64,000 nucleotides of DNA, taken from positions 558,001-622,000 of the forward strand of contig NZ_BMKK01000002.1 in NCBI RefSeq assembly GCF_014644295.1. The letters are read 5' to 3'. A program made the translations under genes and the position numbers. A model generated the notes under the pieces. That model saw nothing but the letters and a program-made list of their open reading frames with translations, did not search any database and had not been told where the DNA came from. This document shows, piece by piece, positions 34,469-42,326 of this stretch. Source of the DNA: Emticicia aquatilis (GTDB taxonomy: Bacteria > Bacteroidota > Bacteroidia > Cytophagales > Spirosomataceae). The stretch's first letter is position 1. The number at the start of each line of letters is the position of its first letter.

Positions 34469-35185
34469 ATGCAAGAAAAACATATAAAGTTTTATTCACA
34501 CATCATGAGTCAAGACATCGACATTCTGATTAGTGGTCACTGGGGCTATCCTATTTTAATGTTTCCTACGTCGATGGGAAATTATCTACAAAACAAAGAT
34601 TTCGGACTTCTGGACACCGTTGGTGATTTGGTTGATGCAGGAAAAATAAAACTTTATAATGTCGATAGTATTGATTTCCAAAGCTTCTATGCCAAGGATT
34701 TGCCTGCTCATGTAAAAATTTACAATTACAATTTATATACACAATTTCTGAAAGAAGAACTCGTACCTGCTATTCAGCGTGAATGTGGAGTGCATAGAAT
34801 TGCTGTTGCTGGTTGTAGTTTTGGGGGCTATCATTGCTCAAACTTTGCTTTCAAAAATCCTGATTTGGTTGCTCACATGTTTAGTATGAGCGGAGCATTT
34901 AGTATCAAGAGTTTCATGAAAGGCCACTACGATGATAATGTGTATTTCAACGAACCAATGGATTTTATGAACCACGCAGAATCTTGGAAATTCAATCACA
35001 TGAATATCGTTTTAGGTACATCAGACTGGGATATTTGTCGTGAAGATAATCTAAATATGTCGAGACTTTTGGCAAATAAAGGCATCAATCATTGGTATGA
35101 CGAAAAACGTTGGGCAAGCCACGATTGGCCACTTTGGAAAATGATGTTTTCGGAGTATGTCAGAAAAATGCCACTTTATAGTTAG
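34469..35185 (+). CDS. Esterase family alpha/beta hydrolase
   Basis: A 238-aa cytosolic putative esterase. The nucleophile Ser117 sits in VAGCSFGGYH. A probable acid lies in LGTSDWDICRED and the His in WASHDWPLWK near the C-terminus. There is no signal peptide. It is the first gene of a + strand series with two ATP-grasp-type proteins, a COG2170 ligase and an amidotransferase. A hydrolase in such a set may trim or release the amide product, or act as a thioesterase. The 133-bp gap to the next gene carries a CCCCC/GGGGG palindrome. Confidence 0.82.
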   Translation: MQEKHIKFYSHIMSQDIDILISGHWGYPILMFPTSMGNYLQNKDFGLLDTVGDLVDAGKIKLYNVDSIDFQSFYAKDLPAHVKIYNYNLYTQFLKEELVPAIQRECGVHRIAVAGCSFGGYHCSNFAFKNPDLVAHMFSMSGAFSIKSFMKGHYDDNVYFNEPMDFMNHAESWKFNHMNIVLGTSDWDICREDNLNMSRLLANKGINHWYDEKRWASHDWPLWKMMFSEYVRKMPLYS

Positions 35186-35284
35186 TGATTAGTTACTGGT
35201 TGTCAGTTATCTGTATAGCAAAAAATACATTTTCATCAAAAACGTGCTTTAAACAACCCCAAAAGCACAGCATAACCTTAAATC

Positions 35285-35314
35285 AAGTCCCCCCATTGGG
35301 GGTTAGGGGGCTAA
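35285..35314. repeat. C/G-rich palindromic repeat in front of the ATP-grasp gene
   Basis: A CCCCCC run, ATT, then GGGGG-TTA-GGGGG. The C5/G5 arms can form a tight hairpin that ends about 13 bp before the ATP-grasp ATG. I recall similar C5/G5 elements as widespread intergenic repeats in Bacteroidota. Confidence 0.65.
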
Positions 35315-35318
35315 CAAC

Positions 35319-36320
35319 ATGAAAAAAATAGGTATATTATTTGGAATGGAAGATACGTTTCCATGGGCTTTTATTGAACAAGTAAACAAAACTGCTCCTG
35401 CTGGAATTATTGCTGAGGCGGTTCAAATTGATAAAGTTGAGCAAGGCGTACCTACAGATTACGCAGTAATTATTGACCGTATTTCGCAAGACGTACCATT
35501 TTACAGAGCATATTTGAAAAATGCAGCTCTTTGCGGAACGGCCGTTATCAATAACCCATTTTGGTGGAGTGCCGACGAAAAATTCTTCAATAACTGTTTA
35601 GCAGTAAAACTCGGTGTTCCTGTTCCGAAAACTGTCCTTTTACCATCAAAAGAGCGTCCAGACGATACAACCGAAAAATCATTCCGCAATTTGGTTGCTC
35701 CACTTGACTGGGGATATATGTTCAATCAAATCGGTTTCCCCGCTTACATGAAACCACATGCTGGTGGAGGCTGGAAAAGTGTTTACAGAGTTGATAATCC
35801 TGATGATTTGTGGCACAAACACGGCGAAACTGGTCAACTTGTAATGCTTTTGCAAGAAGAAATCCAGTTTACAGATTATTATCGTTGTTATTGCTTAAAT
35901 GGCAAATATGTGCATATTATGCCTTATGAGCCACGCAATCCGCACCATTTGAGATACGCAACTCAGCCAAAAACAACAGGCGAAGCACATAAAAAACTCA
36001 TGGCTACTATAACTGACTATGTGTTGAAATTGAATCACGCTTTGGGGTATGATTTTAATACGGTTGAATTTGCTATCCGTGATGGTATTCCGTACGCTAT
36101 TGACTTCTGTAACCCTGCTCCTGATGCCGATATTCACTCAGTTGGACAAGGAAACTTCGATTGGATAGTAGAAAATGCAGCCAAAATGGCAATTGAAAGA
36201 GCAATCGAACAAGTAGATGGCAAAAACAACTGTACTTGGGGAACCTATGTAAGAGAAGCAGCAATGCCAGCAGCACCAGCCGCAGTTCCTGTCAAAAAAG
36301 CTCCAGCTAAGAAAAAATAA
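35319..36320 (+). CDS. ATP-grasp ligase with Ala/Pro/Lys tail
   Basis: A 333-aa ATP-grasp enzyme of the RimK/glutathione-synthetase-like type. Visible elements are the ATP-binding Lys in PAYMKPHAGGGWKSVY near 142-157, VMLLQEEIQFTDYYRCYCLNG (in two halves) and the metal/substrate site NTVEFAIRDG with IDFCNPAPD near 255. ATP-grasps join a carboxylate to an amine through an acylphosphate. The last 20 residues are a low-complexity Ala/Pro/Lys tail (MPAAPAAVPVKKAPAKKK), absent from typical members and perhaps nucleic-acid- or membrane-contacting. A terminator follows at 36331-36364. Confidence 0.85.
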   Translation: MKKIGILFGMEDTFPWAFIEQVNKTAPAGIIAEAVQIDKVEQGVPTDYAVIIDRISQDVPFYRAYLKNAALCGTAVINNPFWWSADEKFFNNCLAVKLGVPVPKTVLLPSKERPDDTTEKSFRNLVAPLDWGYMFNQIGFPAYMKPHAGGGWKSVYRVDNPDDLWHKHGETGQLVMLLQEEIQFTDYYRCYCLNGKYVHIMPYEPRNPHHLRYATQPKTTGEAHKKLMATITDYVLKLNHALGYDFNTVEFAIRDGIPYAIDFCNPAPDADIHSVGQGNFDWIVENAAKMAIERAIEQVDGKNNCTWGTYVREAAMPAAPAAVPVKKAPAKKK

Positions 36321-36330
36321 AACAATTTTG

Positions 36331-36364
36331 AGCCGTGTTATTGAAAAATAGCACGGCTTTTCTT
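36331..36364 (+). terminator. Intrinsic terminator after the ATP-grasp gene
   Basis: AGCCGTGTTATT pairs with AATAGCACGGCT (one G-U) around GAAA, followed by TTTCTTT. It would separate or attenuate transcription between the ATP-grasp gene and the COG2170 ligase gene. Confidence 0.8.
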
Positions 36365-36388
36365 TAAATTGTATTTTTAATCAACATA

Positions 36389-36430
36389 ATTCTCATTCTT
36401 CATTCTACATTCTTAATTGTGCGAAAGCAC
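36389..36430. repeat. Tandem heptamer followed by a GNRA hairpin
   Basis: ATTCTCA, TTCTTCA, TTCTACA, TTCTTAA units (36389-36418) are followed by GTGC-GAAA-GCAC (36419-36430), a 4-bp stem with a GNRA tetraloop, 18 bp before the ligase ATG. Confidence 0.65.
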
Positions 36431-36447
36431 TTTATACCGAATAAACT

Positions 36448-37545
36448 ATGTCTCTATTTACTTTAGGTATTGAAGAAGAGTTTCAAACCATTGACCCAAA
36501 AACTCGGGAATTACGCTCTCACATGTCGAAACTGGTCGAAGGTGGGCAGGTAATTTTACAAGAACGCATCAAACAAGAAATGCACCAAGCGGTGGTTGAG
36601 ATGATTTCGAGTGTTTGCGAAAATATCCAGCAAGCACGAGAAGAAGTGACTTATCTCCGCCGAATGCTTTTTGATTTGGCTGCTAAACAAAATCTACACA
36701 TTGCGGCAGCAGGAACGCACCCATTTTCGGACTGGCAAAAACAGCTTATCACCGAAGATGCTCGCTACGATAAGCTAATAGACGATATGCGTGATGTGGC
36801 TCGCTCAAACCTCATTTTTGGCTTGCACGTACACGTAGGTATTCCAAGCCGTGAAGAAGGGATGCAAATTCTGAACGCTGCACGCTATTTTTTACCACAC
36901 ATCTACGCACTTTCGACAAACTCACCTTTTTGGTGCGGTCGAAATACAGGTTTTAAATCTTATCGTTCAAAAGTTTTCGATAAATTTCCTCGCACGGGTA
37001 TTCCCGACTATTTTTCGAGCGTAGCCGAATACGATAATTATGTAAACTTGCTCATCAAAACTGGTTGTATCGACAACGGCAAGAAAATTTGGTGGGATTT
37101 ACGTCTGCACCCATTTTATCCGACAATCGAATTCCGCATTTGTGATATTCCGATACGTGTCGATGAAACCATTTGTTTGGCGGCCTTAATGCAAGCAATT
37201 GTAGCTAAACTTCATAAATTACACCAACAAAATCTTAGTTTCCGTCCATATCACAAAATGCTCATCAGTGAAAATAAATGGCGAGCTGCTCGTTACGGAA
37301 TCCACGGTAATTTGATTGATTTTGGTAAAGAAATTGAGGTACCATACTCGCACTTGGCTGAAGAGTTGATGGAATTTGTTGATGATGTTTTAGACGAACT
37401 TGGAAGTAGAAAAGAAGTGGAATACATCCACGAAATATTGAAAATGGGAAGCGGTGCAGACCGACAACTAAAAGTTTTTGAAGAAACTAAAAGCCTAAAA
37501 TCTGTTGTTGATTATATAGTAAACGAGACCAAAATCGGGCTTTAA
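36448..37545 (+). CDS. Carboxylate-amine ligase (COG2170, YbdK/GCS2 family)
   Basis: A 365-aa member of glutamate-cysteine ligase family 2. It opens with the family signature FTLGIEEEFQTIDPKTREL, and has AAAGTHPF near 90, FGLHVHVGIP near 130 and the active-site LRLHPFYPTIEFRICD near 225. The E. coli homologue YbdK has weak gamma-glutamyl-cysteine ligase activity, and the true substrate of the family is generally unknown. Position between two ATP-grasp-like genes and an amidotransferase suggests it makes one amide bond of a multi-step product. Confidence 0.9.
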   Translation: MSLFTLGIEEEFQTIDPKTRELRSHMSKLVEGGQVILQERIKQEMHQAVVEMISSVCENIQQAREEVTYLRRMLFDLAAKQNLHIAAAGTHPFSDWQKQLITEDARYDKLIDDMRDVARSNLIFGLHVHVGIPSREEGMQILNAARYFLPHIYALSTNSPFWCGRNTGFKSYRSKVFDKFPRTGIPDYFSSVAEYDNYVNLLIKTGCIDNGKKIWWDLRLHPFYPTIEFRICDIPIRVDETICLAALMQAIVAKLHKLHQQNLSFRPYHKMLISENKWRAARYGIHGNLIDFGKEIEVPYSHLAEELMEFVDDVLDELGSRKEVEYIHEILKMGSGADRQLKVFEETKSLKSVVDYIVNETKIGL

Positions 37546-37562
37546 ATAAGGAATCTCTTTAA

Positions 37563-37596
37563 TTTGAGGGTATATTTTCGTAAATTTACCCTCAAA
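37563..37596. promoter_or_regulatory. Perfect inverted repeat in the leader of the amidotransferase gene
   Basis: TTTGAGGGTA (37563-37572) pairs with TACCCTCAAA (37587-37596) over a 14-bp spacer and ends 14 bp before the ATG. There is no T-run, so an operator or leader hairpin is more likely than a terminator. Confidence 0.55.
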
Positions 37597-37610
37597 ATAC
37601 ACCCATAAGT

Positions 37611-38435
37611 ATGAAAGAAGATATTAAAATTGCAATTTTAGATATGTACAATGGCTTTGCCAACGAAGGTATGCGTTGTATAAAAATGTTGTGCGGAGAA
37701 TTTCTTGCACAAGAGGGTATCAAGGGAAACTACGATATTTTTGATGTAAGAAAAAAGAACGAAATACCTAAAATTGAGGATTATGATATTTTCATTTCGA
37801 CTGGTGGCCCAGGAAATCCATTACCTGAAGGACACGAATGGGAAGCCAAATTTGGCAATTTTCTTGACCAAATTTTTGCCTACAATCAAGCAAATGACAA
37901 CAAAAAATATTTGTTTTTGATTTGTCACTCTTTCCAAGTTGCCAGCCATCATTTGCAATTAGGGTATATTTGTAAGCGTCGCTCGACTTCGTTTGGAGTC
38001 ATGCCAATTCATCGAACAAGCGATGGTGAAACTGAACCGTTTTTCAATGGTTTACCCGAAATTTTCTATGCCGTTGACTCAAGAGATTATCAGATGATTC
38101 AGCCAAACTGGCAGAAAATCAATGATTTTGGAGCAAAAGTACTGTGTCTCGAAAAAATCAGAGAATACGTTCCGCTCGAAAGAGCTATTATGGCTATTAG
38201 ATTTTCTGAGGAAGTTTTTGGTACTCAGTTTCATCCCGAAGCCGATGCCGAAGGTATGCTCCGCTATTTCAAACAAGAAGAAAAAATGATTGCTGTAATC
38301 AGCGAACATGGTTCAGACAAATACGAACAAATGATTGACCACCTCGATGACCCTGATAAAATCATGCTCACCGAGTCGATAATCATCCCATCGTTTTTGA
38401 ATCATGCTGCCGAACAAATTTTAGCAGTTGCATAA
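37611..38435 (+). CDS. Stand-alone class I glutamine amidotransferase
   Basis: A 274-aa GATase1 domain protein related to GMP-synthase-type amidotransferases, which release ammonia from glutamine. The catalytic Cys105 lies in FLICHSFQ, where the usual G-x-C-x-G elbow lacks both glycines. His208 and Glu210 lie in GTQFHPEAD. An oxyanion-type STGGPGNP is at 63-70. There is a C-terminal extension of about 50 residues. It starts 65 bp after the COG2170 ligase and ends 12 bp before the next gene, so it likely feeds ammonia to one of these ligases or hydrolyses a gamma-glutamyl intermediate. Confidence 0.87.
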   Translation: MKEDIKIAILDMYNGFANEGMRCIKMLCGEFLAQEGIKGNYDIFDVRKKNEIPKIEDYDIFISTGGPGNPLPEGHEWEAKFGNFLDQIFAYNQANDNKKYLFLICHSFQVASHHLQLGYICKRRSTSFGVMPIHRTSDGETEPFFNGLPEIFYAVDSRDYQMIQPNWQKINDFGAKVLCLEKIREYVPLERAIMAIRFSEEVFGTQFHPEADAEGMLRYFKQEEKMIAVISEHGSDKYEQMIDHLDDPDKIMLTESIIIPSFLNHAAEQILAVA

Positions 38436-38447
38436 ATTCCCTCTATT

Positions 38448-39644
38448 ATGATTCCTGCCATCCGACAACAATTCAACGAAAGTTTCACGACACAAAAATA
38501 TGAAGCAATGATTGCGGAAATTCATAAAGATTTCCCCAATCAGCTTGATTTTAGAGTTGCCGAAACCCCTGTTTTCGTTCCGAAAGAACTAAAAATCAAG
38601 CTATTACAGGCTTGTAATGATATTATTGAGGTCTTACTGAAGCCCGATTTTAAGGAAAAAACTAATCGTGCAATTCCTGCCAATCAGAATGTGCCGAATG
38701 AAGACGCTCACCCAAGTTTTTTGGCAATTGACTTTGCAGTTTGCAAAGACCAAAATGGCGAGTTGAGTCCGCAACTCATTGAGCTACAAGGCTTTCCTTC
38801 GCTGTTTGGTTATCAATGGTATTTGGGGCAGAAATACCGCAAGTTTTTTATCGACCCAAAAGGCTTTAGTCAATATTTCAATCGTCTTTCGATGGCATCT
38901 TATGTCGATGAAATGAAAAAAGTTTTGTTGGGCGAGGAAAATGCTGAAAATGTAATTTTGCTCGAAATTTACCCCGAACAGCAAAAAACACGCTTAGATT
39001 TTGAAATTACTCGACAACTTTGGGGAATCGAACCCGTTTGTTTGACCAAAATCAAAAAAGTTGGCCGACAACTTTTCTATGAAAAGAATGGAAAAACCAT
39101 TGAAATCAAACGTATATATAATCGACTGATTTTTGATGATTTATTACAGAATTTTCCCGACTTGCAAACTAATTTCAAAATGACTGATGATGTGGATGTC
39201 AAATGGGTGACTCACCCAAATTGGTTTTTCCGTATCAGTAAGTTCACTTTACCTTTGCTCAAAAGTGTATTTGTACCGCAAAGTTATTTTTTATCAGATT
39301 TGAAAGAATACCCCACCGACTTAGAAAATTATGTTCTAAAACCATTATTTTCATTCGCAGGAAGTGGTGTAAAACTTAATTTTACGAAAGAAGAATTGGA
39401 TGCCATTGCTGATAAGGAGAATTATTTGATTCAACGAAAAGTTAAATACGAACCAATTATCGAAGATAAAGAAGGAAATATGATAAAGACTGAAATCAGA
39501 ATGTTATTTACATGGGAAGATAATGCTCCTCGACCAAAACTTGTTACAAATCTGGCTCGTTTAAGTCGTGGGGAAATGATTGGTGTAAACTTCAATAAAA
39601 ATTTCGATTGGGTAGGCGGTAGTTGTGCCTTTTTTGAAGATTAA
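38448..39644 (+). CDS. ATP-grasp-like protein (glutathionylspermidine-synthase-like)
   Basis: A 398-aa protein that I assign to the circularly permuted or atypical ATP-grasp group by pattern: an acidic/substrate segment PQLIELQGFPSLFGYQ near 110, IKRIYNRLIFDDL near 220, the probable ATP-binding YVLKPLFSFAGSGVKL near 295, YLIQRKVKYEP near 330 and the metal-site-like KTEIRMLFTW near 350. It ends the series and lies 12 bp after the amidotransferase, so the two are co-transcribed. The substrate is unknown. The assignment is weaker than for the first ATP-grasp in the cluster. Confidence 0.7.
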   Translation: MIPAIRQQFNESFTTQKYEAMIAEIHKDFPNQLDFRVAETPVFVPKELKIKLLQACNDIIEVLLKPDFKEKTNRAIPANQNVPNEDAHPSFLAIDFAVCKDQNGELSPQLIELQGFPSLFGYQWYLGQKYRKFFIDPKGFSQYFNRLSMASYVDEMKKVLLGEENAENVILLEIYPEQQKTRLDFEITRQLWGIEPVCLTKIKKVGRQLFYEKNGKTIEIKRIYNRLIFDDLLQNFPDLQTNFKMTDDVDVKWVTHPNWFFRISKFTLPLLKSVFVPQSYFLSDLKEYPTDLENYVLKPLFSFAGSGVKLNFTKEELDAIADKENYLIQRKVKYEPIIEDKEGNMIKTEIRMLFTWEDNAPRPKLVTNLARLSRGEMIGVNFNKNFDWVGGSCAFFED

Positions 39645-39668
39645 TTTTGGAAAAATGATAATAAGTTG

Positions 39669-39718
39669 AGAGTCAGTGTCTAATATTGCAAAATTTAGAC
39701 ACTGACTCTTTTTATTTT
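39669..39718 (+). terminator. Intrinsic terminator at the end of the amidoligase series
   Basis: AGAGTCAGTGTCTAA (39669-39683) pairs perfectly with TTAGACACTGACTCT (39695-39709), followed by TTTTATTTT. Confidence 0.92.
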
Positions 39719-39793
39719 ATTCAAATTAATTTCTTATTAATTCATTATTATTAAAATATTTTATTTTTACTCGAAATAAATCAATCTTTCAAA

Positions 39794-41230
39794 ATGAAAT
39801 ATAAAATAATTTTATCTACCCTACTATTTTTTTCTTTAATAAGTGAAAGTGGTTTTGCACAAAATACTATTCACCCAACTTCGTCGCTTTATCAATATCC
39901 AAAAGAACCCGAAGTTCGTCAAAAACTCGAAAATTGGCGTGACCTCAAATTTGGTATGATTATCCACTGGGGGCTTTATGCTGTGCCTGGTATCATCGAG
40001 TCTTGGTCGATTTGTAATGAAGATTGGATTACAAGAGATTCAATGAGCAGATATGACGACTACAAAAAATGGTACTGGGGACTCAGTAAAGATTTTAATC
40101 CAACCAAGTTCGACCCCGAATCTTGGGCAAAAGCAGCCAAAAGTGCAGGTATGAAATATTTGGTTTTTACGACCAAACACCACGACGGCTTCAATATGTT
40201 TGATACCAAATACAGTGATTTCAAAATCAGCAATGGTCCTTTTGCCAATAATCCACGTGCAGATGTAGCCAAATATGTTTTTGATGCTTTTCGTAAAGAA
40301 AATTTCATGATTGGAGCATATTTTTCAAAACCCGACTGGTACACACAGTATTATTGGTGGGACAGATACGCTACACCCGACCGTAACGTAAACTACGATA
40401 TTCGCAAAAACCCATGGCGTTGGAATAAATACAAAGAATTTACCTACAATCAAATCAATGAACTTACCTCAAACTACGGAAGCGTAGATATTTTGTGGTT
40501 AGATGGTGGTTGGGTACGTCCGTTAAACACCGTAAATGATGAAGTACGCTCGTGGGGAGCACCGATTCCGCCATTCAGTCAAGAAATTGATATGCCGAAA
40601 ATAGCCACCATGGCACGCAAAAATCAACCAGGTTTATTGATTGTTGATAGAACAGTTCATGGGCCATACGAAAACTATCGAACACCTGAGCAGACAATTC
40701 CGAAGACTAAATCAGATACTCCGTGGGAAAGCTGTATCACACTTGGTGGTGCTTGGGGCTACGTGCCAAACGATAATTTCAAAACGGCATCAAAAGTAAT
40801 TCACACTTTAATTGAAGTGGTAGCCAAAGGCGGAAGTCTTTTATTAGGGGTTGGCCCAACCGCAGAAGGAACATTACTTGATGCACAAGTAGAAAGATTG
40901 AACGAGATTGGTAAATGGTTAGATAAAAACGGAGAGGCAATTTACGGTACCCGTGCAACCGACCATTTTAATGAGAATGATATTTATTTTACGAAAGGGA
41001 AAGGAAATAATTTGTATGCTTTAGTGAAAATAAATGAAGGTTCTGCTCCGAGTGCAAGTATTTCTTGGACAAAAAATATCCCAAAATCTGGCAGCAAAAT
41101 AACACTATTGGGAGAAGATATTTCGTTGAAGTGGGAAAAGAAAGGTGAAAAAGTTTTGGTATATTTACCGAAAGAAATTACCGAAAAATATCATTCATCA
41201 CCAGCTTTGGCTCTCAGATTTGAGAAATAA
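39794..41230 (+). CDS. Secreted alpha-L-fucosidase, GH29
   Basis: A 478-aa glycoside hydrolase of family 29 with a signal peptide (residues 1-22). Family features: KFGMIIHWGLYAVPG near 50, KYLVFTTKHHDGFNMFDT near 125, and the likely nucleophile Asp in VDILWLDGGW near 235. It removes alpha-L-fucose from glycans such as fucoidan or host-type glycans. It is followed within 20 bp by a sialidase-like glycosidase, so the two form a small glycan-degrading operon. No SusC/SusD pair is adjacent. Confidence 0.93.
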   Translation: MKYKIILSTLLFFSLISESGFAQNTIHPTSSLYQYPKEPEVRQKLENWRDLKFGMIIHWGLYAVPGIIESWSICNEDWITRDSMSRYDDYKKWYWGLSKDFNPTKFDPESWAKAAKSAGMKYLVFTTKHHDGFNMFDTKYSDFKISNGPFANNPRADVAKYVFDAFRKENFMIGAYFSKPDWYTQYYWWDRYATPDRNVNYDIRKNPWRWNKYKEFTYNQINELTSNYGSVDILWLDGGWVRPLNTVNDEVRSWGAPIPPFSQEIDMPKIATMARKNQPGLLIVDRTVHGPYENYRTPEQTIPKTKSDTPWESCITLGGAWGYVPNDNFKTASKVIHTLIEVVAKGGSLLLGVGPTAEGTLLDAQVERLNEIGKWLDKNGEAIYGTRATDHFNENDIYFTKGKGNNLYALVKINEGSAPSASISWTKNIPKSGSKITLLGEDISLKWEKKGEKVLVYLPKEITEKYHSSPALALRFEK

Positions 41231-41249
41231 AGTCTATTCAACCCTATCT

Positions 41250-42272
41250 ATGAAAACCATCCATCTATTCACCATCATCCTACTATTGGCATTTAATTGT
41301 TTTTCACAAGTAACATTAATCAAAGAAGGATTCATTGATGCAAACCCCGAAGAAAAATCTTGCCATGCCTCAACTATTGTAGAGCTTTCTGGCGGCAAAT
41401 ACATGGCAGCTTGGTTTGCTGGAGAACACGAAAACCACCCCAAAGTGTGCATTTGGGTTTCGACAAAAATTAAAGAAAATTGGAGCAAACCTGTAAAAGT
41501 GGCTGATGGTATCTATGAAGGCACTCAATATGCTTGTTGGAATCCGGTTTTGTTTAAAAACCCATCGGGTAAATTATTTTTATTCTACAAAGTTGGCATC
41601 AATCCAAGAGAATGGTGGGGAATGATGAAGACTTCTTTGGATGAGGGCAAAACTTGGTCGGCCGCTACTCGCCTACCCAATGATATTTTGGGACCAATCA
41701 AAAACAAAAGTATTCAACTCAAGAACGGTGATATTTTACACCCATCAAGCACCGAAAGTGTAGATAGCAAAGTTTGGCATACACACGTCGAGATTTCGGA
41801 TGCAAATGGCGAAAATTGGCGAAAAATTCCGATTGAATGCGGTGAATATGGTGTAATTCAGCCTTCGGTATTGATTCATAAAGATGGAAGATTGCAAATG
41901 CTATTGCGTAGCCGTCAAAACAAAATTATTCAGTCGTGGTCGTCGGATAATGGAAAAACTTGGAGAGAACTCACTCCCATAAATTTACCCAATCCAAATT
42001 CGGGTATTGATGCTGTTACGCTAAAAGATGGTTCATTCTTATTAGTTTACAACCCACTTCCATCAGGGAAGGAATGGTCGAATGGCAGAAATGTATTAAA
42101 ATTGGCACATTCGACCGATGGAATTAATTGGACAGATATTTATACACTTGAAAATAAAGAAAAAGGAGAGTTTAGCTACCCTGCAATCATTCAATCTTCT
42201 GATGGTTTAGTACATATCACCTACACTTTTGACCGAAAATTGATTAAGAATGTAGTTTTGAGTGTAAAATAA
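41250..42272 (+). CDS. Secreted sialidase-family (BNR/Asp-box) glycosidase
   Basis: A 340-aa six-bladed propeller protein of the sialidase superfamily with a signal peptide (MKTIHLFTIILLLAFNCFSQ). Asp-box repeats are visible as SLDEGKTW, SSDNGKTW and STDGINW. The early HASTIVELSGGKYMAAWF and GEHENHP strands are family-like. The frame extends upstream to 41145 inside the fucosidase gene, but ATG 41250, just before the signal peptide, is the clear start. True exo-sialidase specificity is uncertain, because the FRIP motif is not evident. It is co-transcribed with the GH29 gene and ended by the 42282-42326 terminator. Confidence 0.82.
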   Translation: MKTIHLFTIILLLAFNCFSQVTLIKEGFIDANPEEKSCHASTIVELSGGKYMAAWFAGEHENHPKVCIWVSTKIKENWSKPVKVADGIYEGTQYACWNPVLFKNPSGKLFLFYKVGINPREWWGMMKTSLDEGKTWSAATRLPNDILGPIKNKSIQLKNGDILHPSSTESVDSKVWHTHVEISDANGENWRKIPIECGEYGVIQPSVLIHKDGRLQMLLRSRQNKIIQSWSSDNGKTWRELTPINLPNPNSGIDAVTLKDGSFLLVYNPLPSGKEWSNGRNVLKLAHSTDGINWTDIYTLENKEKGEFSYPAIIQSSDGLVHITYTFDRKLIKNVVLSVK

Positions 42273-42281
42273 AAGTTTTCC

Positions 42282-42326
42282 AATAATTAAAATCCCCACA
42301 AAATTTGTGGGGATTTTTAATTATTA
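42282..42326. terminator. Long bidirectional terminator
   Basis: AATAATTAAAATCCCCACAA pairs with TTGTGGGGATTTTTAATTAT, nearly perfect over about 20 bp with one bulge. It lies between the convergent sialidase-like gene and the hypothetical gene whose stop is at 42327. Confidence 0.9.

Noticed and set aside
35285-35314. G-quadruplex
   Set aside because: Only two G5 runs are present on one strand, whereas four are needed for an intramolecular quadruplex.
41145-41249. N-terminal extension of the sialidase-like gene
   Set aside because: It overlaps the end of the fucosidase gene, and a clear signal peptide begins at ATG 41250.
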